Source: Campylobacter bilis
Lineage (GTDB): Bacteria; Campylobacterota; Campylobacteria; Campylobacterales; Campylobacteraceae
Direction of reading: 5' to 3'
DNA length: 64,000 bases
NCBI RefSeq assembly: GCF_016806695.1
Contig: NZ_WUED01000003.1
Location: 1-64,000 of the forward strand
A program made the translations under genes and the position numbers. Below are positions 48,873-58,423 of this stretch, piece after piece. The notes under the pieces are model-generated. The model made no database searches. It was not told the origin of the DNA and saw only the letters and a program-made list of their open reading frames with translations. Positions within the stretch are counted from its first letter, which is position 1. The number at the start of each line of letters is the position of its first letter.

Positions 48873-50555
48873 ATGGATTTTAAAAATATGTTTCATCAAA
48901 TCGGACAGCTTTATCAAAACCTAACTCGTAAACAGCGTATAGTTATTGCTGTGTCTATTGTAGTTGTGGTAGGTTTTTTAGTATTTTTGGCTTTGTTTCG
49001 TGGAAGTGCAAGTAGTGTAAATAAAGGATATGCTGTTTTAGTTGAAAATGTGAGTCCAAGTTCTTCTGCTGCAATCGTAGCTAAACTTGAACAAAATAAT
49101 ATCCCTTACAAATTAGAGAGTGAAAATAAAATTTTAGTACCTCAAGATCAAGTTTATCGTCAAAGAATGTTTATTGCAAGTGAAGGGCTTATTAAAGATA
49201 GTCGTGTAGGTTTTGAAGCTTTTGATACTCAAGCTTTTGGAGCTACTAATGAAGAGCAAAAAGTAAAATATCAAAGGGCTATTGAAGGTGAACTTGCAAG
49301 AACTATAGAAACTTTAGATCCTATACGCAGTGCTGTTGTACATATAGCTTTTCCTAAAGAAAGTGTTTTTACTGAAAGGCAAATACCTCCTACGGCTTCG
49401 GTTGTTGTTAATGTGCGTGAAGGTTTAAAGCTGACTAGAAAACAAATTGATGGGATTAAAAATATTGTTTCTGCTGCTGTTGCGAGATTGAGTAAAGAAA
49501 ATGTAAAAATTAGCGATCAAAGAGGTGTGCCTCTTGATGAACAAGAAGCTTATGAAGATGATTTGGTTCGTGCACAAATTAAATTTAAAAGCGATCAAGA
49601 AAAATTCTTAGAAGATAAAATCGTAGAAAATTTAGCACCTTTTGCCGGCGGTATGGATAAGGTTAAAGTAAGTGTCAATATAGATTTTGATTTTTCTAAG
49701 CAAGAATCCCAAAGTGAAATTTATGATCCTAATCCTATAGTAAGAAGCGAACAAACTTTAAATGAAGAAAGAACAGGTAGAAAAGATCCTGAAATTCAAG
49801 GAGTCCCAGGTGCGGTTTCTAATATAGGTCCGGTTGAAGGATTAGATAATAAAGGTCAAATTGATACTTATAAAAAAAATCAAGTAACTACAAATAATGA
49901 ACTTTCAAAAACTATTACCAATACTAAAAAGCAATTTGCAACCGTAGTGCGTACTTCAGCTGCTGTTACAATTGATGGGAAATACCAAGATGTTGTTGAT
50001 GAAAATGGCAATGTCAAAAGCGAGTATGTGCCATTAAGTAAGGAAGAACTTGCAAGTGTTGAAAGTATAGTTAAAAATACTATTAATTTCAATATTGCAA
50101 GAGGGGATAGTGTTGTGGTGCAAAATTTGCCATTTCATCGTGAGTCTATTAGGGTTGAAAGCAAGGTTAAAACTTTTTATAATCGTTTTATTGAGCCTTT
50201 TATTCCACCGGTTAAATATTTTATCGCAGCGATTTTGCTTTTTATTTTCTACAAGAAAGTTATTGCGCCATTTACCCAAAAAATGCTAGAAGATGTCGCA
50301 GTACAAGAAGAAATGGAACAAGGTTCAAGTGCTGTTTTAGATGATGCTGAAGATGCTTTAGAAAAATTCAATGCAGCCAGGAAAAAAGTCGAAGAACAAC
50401 TTGGTTTTGGGGAAAATTTCAATGAAGATTCTATTCAATATGAAGTTTTACTTGAAAAATTGCGTGCTTTAGTGAGTGATAAGGGTGAAGAAATCGCAGC
50501 ACTTTTACAAAATTTAGTCCAAAATGATAGTGAATTTGGTGAAAAGGATATGTAA
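48873..50555 (+). CDS. fliF: Flagellar MS-ring protein FliF
   Basis: Forms the membrane ring at the base of the flagellum. 560 residues with an N-terminal helix at about 22-45, periplasmic ring-building domains and a second helix at about 445-465, then a cytoplasmic tail that binds FliG. AFGATNEEQKVKYQRAIEGELARTI is a conserved segment. TAATG overlap with fliG. Confidence 0.96.
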   Translation: MDFKNMFHQIGQLYQNLTRKQRIVIAVSIVVVVGFLVFLALFRGSASSVNKGYAVLVENVSPSSSAAIVAKLEQNNIPYKLESENKILVPQDQVYRQRMFIASEGLIKDSRVGFEAFDTQAFGATNEEQKVKYQRAIEGELARTIETLDPIRSAVVHIAFPKESVFTERQIPPTASVVVNVREGLKLTRKQIDGIKNIVSAAVARLSKENVKISDQRGVPLDEQEAYEDDLVRAQIKFKSDQEKFLEDKIVENLAPFAGGMDKVKVSVNIDFDFSKQESQSEIYDPNPIVRSEQTLNEERTGRKDPEIQGVPGAVSNIGPVEGLDNKGQIDTYKKNQVTTNNELSKTITNTKKQFATVVRTSAAVTIDGKYQDVVDENGNVKSEYVPLSKEELASVESIVKNTINFNIARGDSVVVQNLPFHRESIRVESKVKTFYNRFIEPFIPPVKYFIAAILLFIFYKKVIAPFTQKMLEDVAVQEEMEQGSSAVLDDAEDALEKFNAARKKVEEQLGFGENFNEDSIQYEVLLEKLRALVSDKGEEIAALLQNLVQNDSEFGEKDM

Positions 50556-51583
50556 TGATCAAGCTTAGTGAAGAACAAAAAATGGTTTATGATGATTTAT
50601 CTATGCCTGAAAAGGTAGCAATATTTCTTATACAACTTGGTGAAGATGCTACAACTTCGGTTTTTTCACATATGGAAATTGATGTTATTACTGAAATTTC
50701 GCGTTATATTGCTATGGCAAAAAATGTTGATCGTTCTGTAGCTACTGCGGTTTTAGAAGAATTTTATACCTTGCTTCAATCAAATCAATACATCAAAAGC
50801 GGCGGTTTAGAATATGCTAAAGAAATACTTTTTCGTACTTTTGGTCCTGAAATTGCTAATAAAATTCTTGAAAAACTTACCAAAAGTATGGAAAATAACC
50901 AAAATTTTTCATATTTGGCACAAATTAAGCCTCAGCAGCTTGCAGATTTTATCACTAAAGAGCATCCTCAAACCATTGCCCTTATTTTAGCACATATGGA
51001 CTCAATCCATGCGGCTGAAACTTTAGAGTATTTTAGCGATGAGTTAAGGGCTGAAGTTGTAATAAGAATGGCAAATCTTGGCGATATTTCTCCAAGTATT
51101 ATTAAAAGAGTTTCAGCTGTGTTAGAAAGCAAACTTGAAAGCCTTACTTCTTATAAAGTTGAAGTAGGGGGTCCAAGAGCTGTGGCTGAAGTGCTTAATC
51201 GTTTGGGTCAAAAAGCAAGCAAATCTACTATTACTTATATTGAACAAAGTGATGAGCGTTTAGCAGAGACTATTAAAGAGCTTATGTTTACCTTTGATGA
51301 TATACAAAAACTTAGCACCCAAGCTATCAGAGAGATTTTAAAAGTCGCTGATAAGCGGGATTTAATGATAGGATTAAAAGGTGCTAGTGAAGAATTAAAG
51401 CAAAAATTCTTAGCAAATATGTCTACGCGTGCGAGTGAAGCTTTTCTTGAAGAAATGGGTTTTTTAGGAGCTGTACGTGTAAAAGATGTCGAAGATGCGC
51501 AAAGAAAGGTAGTAGAAGTGGTGCAAAAACTTGCGGAGCAAGGACTTGTGCAAACAGGCGATGCAGATGAAATGATAGAGTAG
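50555..51583 (+). CDS. fliG: Flagellar motor switch protein FliG
   Basis: Rotor protein that contacts the stator and sets rotation direction. 342 residues, with the middle segment EHPQTIALILAHM and the C-terminal LMFTFDDIQKLSTQAIREIL containing the charged torque helix. It overlaps fliF by one base and precedes fliH by 7 bases. Confidence 0.97.
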   Translation: MIKLSEEQKMVYDDLSMPEKVAIFLIQLGEDATTSVFSHMEIDVITEISRYIAMAKNVDRSVATAVLEEFYTLLQSNQYIKSGGLEYAKEILFRTFGPEIANKILEKLTKSMENNQNFSYLAQIKPQQLADFITKEHPQTIALILAHMDSIHAAETLEYFSDELRAEVVIRMANLGDISPSIIKRVSAVLESKLESLTSYKVEVGGPRAVAEVLNRLGQKASKSTITYIEQSDERLAETIKELMFTFDDIQKLSTQAIREILKVADKRDLMIGLKGASEELKQKFLANMSTRASEAFLEEMGFLGAVRVKDVEDAQRKVVEVVQKLAEQGLVQTGDADEMIE

Positions 51584-51590
51584 GTGGATA

Positions 51591-52421
51591 ATGATTAATC
51601 GTAGCAATGTTATTTCAGGTGGAAGTTCTGATCAGCATGTAGTTGAAGGATACCGTTTTAAAGTGATTTCTGAATTTGATACTCCTGCAGCAGAAAAACA
51701 AAATCTTGTCCAAAGTTCTAAGGAAGAAAATGATAATGCATCTTCAAACAATGAAAACTCAAACGAAGAAAATCAATCTTTAGTTTCTCCAGTAGAGCAA
51801 GAATCTCATATTCCTTCATTTCAGCCGAGTTTTATTGAAGATTTGCTTAAAAAAACCGATGAAATGTCAAGTAATATTATTAAACTTCAAATGCAAATAG
51901 AAAGCCAAGAGAGTGAATTTAATAATCGTTTAAATTCCGAGCTTGAAAATGCTAAAGAGAAATTTACTAAAGAAGGCTATGAAAAAGCTAAAGAAGAATT
52001 CCAAAAAGAACTTAATGATTTTAAAGACAAGTATTTAAAAAGCATAGCAAAACTTGATAGTGCTTGTGCTAATTTAGAGACTTTTATAGAAAAAAATGAA
52101 AAAGAATTAGCAGAAACAGCCATAGATATTGCTAAAGAAGTGATTTTAAAAGAGCTTGATCCTAATTCTAAAGAAATAGCTTATGCTTTAGCAAAAGATT
52201 TAATTAATGAGCTTAAAGGTGCTAGCACTATAGAGCTTAAGGTCAATACAGATGATTATGAGTATTTAAAAGAACAATTTAGTGAAAATGCACACATTAA
52301 AGTGAGTCTTGATGATGCTATTAGCAAAGGCAGTGTTGTAATTATAAGTGATATGGGCAATATGGAGTCTAATCTTAATTCTCGTTTGATGAAAATTAAA
52401 AAAATGGTGAATAATGAGTAA
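51591..52421 (+). CDS. fliH: Flagellar export regulator FliH
   Basis: 276-residue protein that binds and restrains the export ATPase FliI. A low-complexity Asn/Glu/Ser region (about 40-70) is followed by a long coiled coil (about 85-180) and a C-terminal domain that resembles the V-ATPase stator subunit E. Identity rests on this layout and on following fliF-fliG. fliI is not adjacent; instead dxs overlaps its end by 8 bases. Confidence 0.88.
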   Translation: MINRSNVISGGSSDQHVVEGYRFKVISEFDTPAAEKQNLVQSSKEENDNASSNNENSNEENQSLVSPVEQESHIPSFQPSFIEDLLKKTDEMSSNIIKLQMQIESQESEFNNRLNSELENAKEKFTKEGYEKAKEEFQKELNDFKDKYLKSIAKLDSACANLETFIEKNEKELAETAIDIAKEVILKELDPNSKEIAYALAKDLINELKGASTIELKVNTDDYEYLKEQFSENAHIKVSLDDAISKGSVVIISDMGNMESNLNSRLMKIKKMVNNE

Positions 52422-54261
52422 AAAATTTGCTTATAGCAAGGAAGAATTAGAAAAGTTAAGTTTAAAACAATTACAAGATTTAGCTGCTTTAATACGTGAA
52501 AAAATAATACAAGTAGTCAGCCAAAATGGAGGGCATTTAAGTTCGAATTTAGGTGCTGTTGAGCTTAGCATAGCTATGCATTTGGTTTTTGATGTTAGTG
52601 CAGATCCTTTTATTTTTGATGTATCTCACCAATCTTATACCCATAAGCTTTTAAGTGGAAAAGAGGATGTGTTTGATTCCTTAAGACAAATTAATGGTTT
52701 AAGTGGTTATACAAAGCCTAGTGAAGGAGATTATTTTGTTGCAGGACATTCAAGCACTTCTATTTCATTAGCACTTGGTGCTTGCAAAGCTATTGCTTTA
52801 AAAGGAGAAAAACGCATCCCTATAGCCTTAATAGGTGATGGAGCTTTGAGTGCGGGAATGGTTTATGAGGCTTTAAATGAATTAGGGGATTCTAAATTTC
52901 CTTGCGTGATACTTTTAAATGACAATGAAATGAGCATTTCAAAACCCATAGGTGCGATTTCAAAATATCTTTCTCAAGCTATGGCAACGCAATTTTATCA
53001 AAATTTTAAAAAACGTGTAGCAAGAATGCTTGGGGTATTGCCCAATAGTGCTACTTATATAGCAAAACGTTTTGAAGAAAGTTTTAAGCTTATTACTCCT
53101 GGGCTTTTATTTGAAGAATTAGGTTTAGAATATATTGGTCCTATTGATGGGCACGATTTAGCTGAGGTGATTTTAGCTTTAAAACAGGCAAAGGCTATGC
53201 AAAAGCCCTGTGTAGTGCATGCACAAACCATCAAAGGTAAAGGCTATACTTTAGCAGAAGGAAAGCATGCTAAATGGCACGGGGTAGGAGCTTTTGACAT
53301 AGATAGTGGAGAAAGTATTAAAAAGCTTGATGCTAAAAAATCAGCCACTGAAATTTTTTCTGCTACTTTAATGCAATTAGCTTTAAAATATGAGAATATT
53401 GTCGGGGTTACAGCGGCCATGCCAAGCGGTACAGGGCTTGATAAATTAATTGATAAATATCCTAATCGTTTTTGGGATGTTGCCATAGCAGAGCAACATG
53501 CTGTTACTTCTATGGCAGCTATGGCAAAAGAGGGATTTAAACCTTTTGTTGCCATTTACAGTACTTTTTTACAGCGTGCTTATGATCAAATCATCCATGA
53601 TTGTGCTATTATGAATTTAAATATCGTTTTTGCTATAGATAGAGCAGGCATAGTTGGCGAAGATGGGGAGACACATCAAGGGGTTTTTGATGTGAGTTTT
53701 TTAGCACCTTTGCCTAATTTTACTCTCTTAGCACCGCGAGATGAAAAGATGATGCAAAAAGTTATGGAATATTCTTATTTGCATCAAGGGCCTATTGCTT
53801 TTCGTTATCCTAGGGGAAGTTTTATTTTAGATAAAGAGTTTAGTCCCTGTCAAATCAAACTTGCTAAAGCACAATGGCTTATAAAAAACAATAGTCAAAT
53901 TGCCTTATTAGGTTATGGACAGGGTGTGGGAAAGGCATGGCAAGTTTTACGGTCTTTACAAGAATTGGGTAAAAATGCTAATTTAATTGATCTTATTTTT
54001 GCAAAACCTTTGGATGAAGGGCTTTTAGTAGAACTTGCTAGAGAAAGTTGCATTTGGTTTGTTTTTAGCGAAAATGCTAAGATTGGCGGTGTGGGTGCTT
54101 TGATTAATGATTTTTTGCAAAAATACGATTTGTCAATCAAGCTTATTAGCTTTGAATATGCAGATGAATTTATTGAGCATGGTAAAACAAGTGAAGTAGA
54201 GAGAAGTTTAGGAAAGGATGTTAAGACTTTAGTAGAGGAAGTTTTACGATTTTATGATTAA
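52414..54261 (+). CDS. dxs: 1-deoxy-D-xylulose-5-phosphate synthase
   Basis: Thiamine-diphosphate enzyme, first step of the MEP isoprenoid pathway. 615 residues; VSHQSYTHKLLSG, AGHSSTSIS, GDGALSAGMVYEALNEL (thiamine motif) and AEQHAVTSMAAMA are all present. It is placed at the end of a flagellar run, a typical Campylobacter arrangement. Confidence 0.96.
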   Translation: MSKKFAYSKEELEKLSLKQLQDLAALIREKIIQVVSQNGGHLSSNLGAVELSIAMHLVFDVSADPFIFDVSHQSYTHKLLSGKEDVFDSLRQINGLSGYTKPSEGDYFVAGHSSTSISLALGACKAIALKGEKRIPIALIGDGALSAGMVYEALNELGDSKFPCVILLNDNEMSISKPIGAISKYLSQAMATQFYQNFKKRVARMLGVLPNSATYIAKRFEESFKLITPGLLFEELGLEYIGPIDGHDLAEVILALKQAKAMQKPCVVHAQTIKGKGYTLAEGKHAKWHGVGAFDIDSGESIKKLDAKKSATEIFSATLMQLALKYENIVGVTAAMPSGTGLDKLIDKYPNRFWDVAIAEQHAVTSMAAMAKEGFKPFVAIYSTFLQRAYDQIIHDCAIMNLNIVFAIDRAGIVGEDGETHQGVFDVSFLAPLPNFTLLAPRDEKMMQKVMEYSYLHQGPIAFRYPRGSFILDKEFSPCQIKLAKAQWLIKNNSQIALLGYGQGVGKAWQVLRSLQELGKNANLIDLIFAKPLDEGLLVELARESCIWFVFSENAKIGGVGALINDFLQKYDLSIKLISFEYADEFIEHGKTSEVERSLGKDVKTLVEEVLRFYD

Positions 54262-54344
54262 GCAATAAAAAATATTATTTGATATAAACTTTTTTTAATA
54301 AAAATTTTATTATTATTTCGAGTTAAAAAGTGAGGATATAAAAA

Positions 54345-54755
54345 ATGGAATTATTACAAATGCTTAGAAAACATGAGTTAAAAGCTACTCCGCAAAGACT
54401 TTGTGTTTTGAGAATTTTACAAAGGCATGAACATCCAAACATTGATCAATTATATGCAGAAATTAAGAAAGAGTATCCATCCATTTCTTTAGCAACAGTT
54501 TATAAAAATCTTAATACTTTGCAAGAGCAAGGTTTGGTTGTTGAAGTTAATGTTTTAAATCAAAAAGCTTGTTATGATATTTATGAGGAAAAACATGTTC
54601 ATGTGATCTGTTCTAAATGTGGTAACATAGAAGATTTAAATTTTAAAGATGCAAAGCTTAATGAATATCAAGAACATTTAGAAACAAAGCTAGGTAATTT
54701 GATCAATCATTTATCAGTTTGTGCTTATGTTGATAGTTGTAAAAAGTGTCATTAA
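54345..54755 (+). CDS. perR: Peroxide stress regulator PerR (Fur family)
   Basis: Metal-dependent repressor of oxidative stress genes such as katA and ahpC in C. jejuni. 136 residues: winged helix (LKATPQRLCVLRILQRHEHPN, SLATVYKNLNTLQEQG) and metal-binding part with KHVHVICSKCGN and the C-terminal CKKC. PerR autoregulates in C. jejuni, so a Per box is likely in the 83-base gap before it, but I could not define one. Confidence 0.92.
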   Translation: MELLQMLRKHELKATPQRLCVLRILQRHEHPNIDQLYAEIKKEYPSISLATVYKNLNTLQEQGLVVEVNVLNQKACYDIYEEKHVHVICSKCGNIEDLNFKDAKLNEYQEHLETKLGNLINHLSVCAYVDSCKKCH

Positions 54756-54767
54756 GCAAAATAAGAT

Positions 54768-54800
54768 TAAAATAATCCTTATGAATTAAGGGTTATTTTA
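54768..54800 (+). terminator. Long hairpin between perR and the CHAD gene, hiding its ribosome site
   Basis: A 13-bp stem with one G-U pair (TAAAATAATCCTT and AAGGGTTATTTTA) around a 7-base loop ends exactly at the ATG of the next gene. The only plausible ribosome site of that gene, AAGGG, is in the right arm of the stem. It may end perR transcription, hold back translation of the next gene, or both. Confidence 0.6.
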
Positions 54801-55961
54801 ATGGTTTGTGAAATTGAAAAAAATTTTTTGCTTTCTGATTGCACTTTTTTAGATAATTTGGAAAATAATTGTCTTAAAAATTATGAACTTGAAATTTTTT
54901 ATACTAAAATCACTTTAAAGCATAGCATTAAATTTAAAAGTTCTTCCAAACAATTTTATAAAATTACAAAATTAAATGATTTAATCTTAGAACGAGAAGA
55001 AAGAATTTCTCAAAAGCAATATGAAAAAGCCCGAAAAAAAATTATAGGAAAAAGTATTAAAAAAAAGCGTTTTGAATTAAAATTTCCTTCTTTGAAAGCT
55101 TATATAGATATTTATAAAAAACCTAAAATTTGTGTTTTAAAAGTATTTTTTCCAGATTTAAATTCAGCTAAGCAATTTAAAATTCCCAAAGAGTTTAAAA
55201 TTCAAAAAGAATTTCATTATAATTTAGATTTTAAATCGATTTTATTGTATGGTTTTGGATATGAAGATTTTAATGTGCAAAAGTATTTTAACCTTATAGA
55301 GAAAAAACAAAATTTTGTTTTAGATTTTCCAGCTTTTATTGGTGCTTTTGATGGATTTAGAATTATTTTGTTTTATTTATTTGAAAAACTACAATTTTAT
55401 TGGAAGTTATTTTTAGAAAAAAAAGATAAGAAAGATTTAGAGAACTTAGTATTTTATATGCGAAGTTTTTATATTTTTTTATCTAGCATGAATACTGTTT
55501 TAGATCAAAAATTAAGTGATGCTTTGGCTTTGCAGTTTAAAGCTATAATTTATAAAATTCAAAGCACTATAAATAGTGAAAATTTATTATTGTTTTTAAA
55601 GAAGCATCAAGATCTTTTAGATGATCTTGATTTTTTTATTAGAGAAAATTCTTTTTATAAGGGTCATTCTAAAGAGAGATTTTTTAAACAACTTGTAGCC
55701 TTAGAGCTTAGAAAAAAGCTTATTTTCTTAAGAAAAGAGGTGTTAAATAAAAATACTTTAGAGAGTTTTGAGCAGAGTTTTTTTGCATCATTTATTTTTT
55801 TGAAATATTTTCATTGTTTTTTGAAAATGAAAATTTTAAATAAGCTTTATAAAAAGTATTTTAGTGCTGCAGACAGAAATTTATTGTTTAAAACTAGAAA
55901 AAAACAGCTTTGCAAACTGCTTAAAAAGGCAAGTAAAAATTTGAAAATCTATAAAGGATAA
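54801..55961 (+). CDS. CYTH-like/CHAD domain protein
   Basis: 386-residue basic protein. The start EIEKNFLL resembles the ExExK entry of CYTH phosphatase domains, and the region up to about 150 follows that beta-rich tunnel fold loosely. From about 170 the sequence is helical and Lys-rich, with several conserved basic residues (YKGHSKERFFKQL), as in CHAD domains. CHAD proteins bind polyphosphate. It corresponds to Cj0323, of unknown function. The start is directly after a hairpin that holds its ribosome site. Confidence 0.65.
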   Translation: MVCEIEKNFLLSDCTFLDNLENNCLKNYELEIFYTKITLKHSIKFKSSSKQFYKITKLNDLILEREERISQKQYEKARKKIIGKSIKKKRFELKFPSLKAYIDIYKKPKICVLKVFFPDLNSAKQFKIPKEFKIQKEFHYNLDFKSILLYGFGYEDFNVQKYFNLIEKKQNFVLDFPAFIGAFDGFRIILFYLFEKLQFYWKLFLEKKDKKDLENLVFYMRSFYIFLSSMNTVLDQKLSDALALQFKAIIYKIQSTINSENLLLFLKKHQDLLDDLDFFIRENSFYKGHSKERFFKQLVALELRKKLIFLRKEVLNKNTLESFEQSFFASFIFLKYFHCFLKMKILNKLYKKYFSAADRNLLFKTRKKQLCKLLKKASKNLKIYKG

Positions 55962-55963
55962 AC

Positions 55964-56674
55964 ATGCAAAAACAAAAAAAAATCATAGAAATGTTTAATC
56001 AAATTGCTCCAACTTATGATAGGGCTAATAGAATTTTAAGTTTTGGGGCTGATGTGAGATGGCGTAGGAAAGCTTGTGAAAAAGTAATGGCTTTATATGA
56101 AAAGCAAAATTTGAAAATTGCTGATATTGCATGTGGCACAGGAGATATGATACGAAGTTGGCAAGAAAGTGCTTTAAAAACGCAAAATACCTTAAATATT
56201 AAGGGTATTGATCCAAGTAGTGCTATGCTAAATATAGCAAAAGAAAAATTTCCTAATGTCGAATTTATAGAAGCTCAAGCCCAAAATTTACCTTTAGAAA
56301 GCAAGAGTGTAGACATTATAAGCATTAGCTATGGTATACGTAATGTAGTTCAAAGACAAAAGGCTTTAGAAGAATTTGCTAGAGTGCTTAAAAAAGAAGG
56401 TATTTTAGTGGTTTTAGAATTTATAAAAAGAGAAAAAACCGGTTTTATTACAGCTTTTAGAGATTTTTATCTTAAAAATATTTTGCCAAGTATAGGTGCT
56501 ATGATCAGTAAAAATAAGAGTGCTTATGAGTATTTGCCTAATTCTATTGAAGGGTTTTTAAGCAAGGATGAATTTGTTTTAGAACTTAAAAATGCAGGTT
56601 TTAAAATCTTTGATTTTAAAAGCTTTAGTTTTGGCGTGAGTTCTATGTTTATAGCTAAAAAAAATAAAATTTAG
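55964..56674 (+). CDS. ubiE: Demethylmenaquinone methyltransferase UbiE/MenG
   Basis: SAM-dependent methyltransferase that adds the last methyl to menaquinone; C. jejuni makes menaquinone only, so this is the relevant substrate. 236 residues: MFNQIAPTYDRANRILSFG, IADIACGTGDM (SAM loop), ISISYGIRNV. It starts 2 bases after the CHAD gene. Its 3' end overlaps the remnant tctA on the other strand by 20 bases. Confidence 0.94.
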   Translation: MQKQKKIIEMFNQIAPTYDRANRILSFGADVRWRRKACEKVMALYEKQNLKIADIACGTGDMIRSWQESALKTQNTLNIKGIDPSSAMLNIAKEKFPNVEFIEAQAQNLPLESKSVDIISISYGIRNVVQRQKALEEFARVLKKEGILVVLEFIKREKTGFITAFRDFYLKNILPSIGAMISKNKSAYEYLPNSIEGFLSKDEFVLELKNAGFKIFDFKSFSFGVSSMFIAKKNKI

Positions 56675-57961
56675 TTTTTCTTAGCTTTTTGATTAAAAAT
56701 GGCATTATTATAATCAATGCAGCTGCTATGAGTAAAATTTGAGTTATAGGGCCATTCCAAAGTATTGAAAAATCTCCATTGCTAATAGATAAAGCCCTTC
56801 TTAGATTGGTTTCTAGTTGTTCTCCTAGTACAAAGTCAAGTATAAGTGGTGCCATTGGAAATTCAAGTTTTCTTAGAATGTAAGCTATAATACCTATAAT
56901 TAGGATTAAAATTATATCAAAGCTGGTGCTATTAATAGAATAAATACCTATAATTGAAACAATGATTATAATAGGAGCTAAACTCCATATAGGTATGCTT
57001 AAAATTTTTACGAAAATTCTTACTTACTAAGGGTAAATTCATTAAAAGCAAAACTACATTTGTAAATAATAAAGAGGCTATAAGTCTCCATACTATATTT
57101 GCTTGTTCGCTAAACATTGTAGGACCTGGAGTGATATTATAAAGCGTTAATGCTCCCATCATTACAGCAGTTGTTCCTGAACCTGGCAATCCAATAATAG
57201 TCCAAAAACAGAGAAAAAACTCTTTAATATTTACTAAAAGCTTGCCTGTTTTATTGATGATATTTTGACTTGTATGAGTATTTTTTAATATCAAAAAAAT
57301 TTCACTAACCGAAAAAAGTCCTATCACTAAAATAATAAAAGAAATTCCATCATATAAATGCGGACTATCAAAAGTAAAACGATAAACTCCTGTATTTCCA
57401 TCTATACCTATGGTAGTTAAAAAAAGTCCTATTAAGGCTGAAAGAAAAGATCTTATAGGTTTTTGTGCTAGCATACTTCCTAAGGTTGCTAAACCAAAAA
57501 CAATAAGGGCAAAATATTCAGCAGGCCCAAATTTCAAAGACCATTGTGCAATAAGTGGAGCAAAAAGTATGATACCACAAATTGCTATAAAAGATCCAAT
57601 AAAAGAGCTGAGTGCTGAAATACTAAGTGTTTTGCCTGCTAAGCCTTTTTTGGCTAAAGGATGCCCATCTAAAGTAGTCATGATGACTGCTGCATCTCCA
57701 GGTATTCCAAGAAGTATGGAAGAAATTCTTCCCTCATATTCACAACCCATATAAACTGTTGCAAGTAAAATAATTGCAGATTCTGCAGGTAAATTCATTC
57801 CAAAGGCTAGAGGCAGTAAAATAACCACTCCATTAAATAGGTCCAAGCCCAGGAAGCATACCCACAATAGTACCTATAAAACAACCTATTAAGGCTATGA
57901 GAATATTATAAGGATCTAAAGCTATATTAAATCCTTGCATTAAATACATCCAAGTATCCAT
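56655..57961 (-). pseudogene. tctA: Tripartite tricarboxylate transporter large membrane subunit TctA, two frameshifts
   Basis: Large permease of a TctCBA importer. The start at 57961 (MDTWMYLMQGFNIALD) is intact and in a good site. One extra T near 57846 breaks GLGPINGV just after the conserved GMLPGLGP; a second frame change near 57012 follows NLPLV. Between them the body (LPLAFGMNLPAESAIILLA, RISSILLGIPGDAAVIMTTLDGHP) is well preserved, and the last helices continue to 56655. Repaired, it would be about 434 residues, a bit shorter than the usual 500. Confidence 0.85.
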
Positions 57962-57970
57962 AATTTTCCT

Positions 57971-58423
57971 TCAATTAAAATTATCAAAGATAAGGCCAAA
58001 TGGTAAAGTGATTTGCAATAAATTATCAAAGAGATAATACAAAATAATGCTACTTAATATAGAAAAAATAAAAGCTTTAATAAAGCTTGTATTAAAAAGC
58101 AAAGCTATAAAAAAAATTAAAAACATTGTGCAAATCATAAAGCCTAAAAATTCAAAAAAAGCAGCATAAACTAAAAGAGTCAAAGTTAAAATGATGAATT
58201 TCTTCCAAAAAATAAAATTACCCCATTTATTAGTATTCTTAGAAAAAAGAATAAGAAATAAAGAAAAAATAGCGATTAAAATCAAAATTCCCACAGGAAA
58301 AGGATGAGGTCCTAGGGGTTAGTAATTAAAATCTGAATGTATATCTAAACCTATGTAGATTGCAATTAAACTTCCAATCAGTAAAATTCCTGCTATGATT
58401 TTTATGCTTGATATTGTTTTCAC
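57971..58423 (-). pseudogene. tctB: Tripartite tricarboxylate transporter small membrane subunit TctB, one in-frame stop
   Basis: Small four-helix membrane subunit. A GTG at 58423 overlaps the tctC stop by 4 bases and starts a helix (IIAGILLIGSLIAIYIGL). An in-frame TAA at 58319-58321 interrupts it, and the rest (LGPHPFPVGILILIAIFSLF to GLIFDNFN) continues in the same frame. The GPxxFP segment is typical of TctB. Restart at a downstream ATG (58294) would leave out the first helix. Confidence 0.8.

Noticed and set aside
54262..54344. Defined Per box upstream of perR
   Set aside because: The region is uniformly AT-rich and several poor matches could be drawn. None stands out enough to call an operator.
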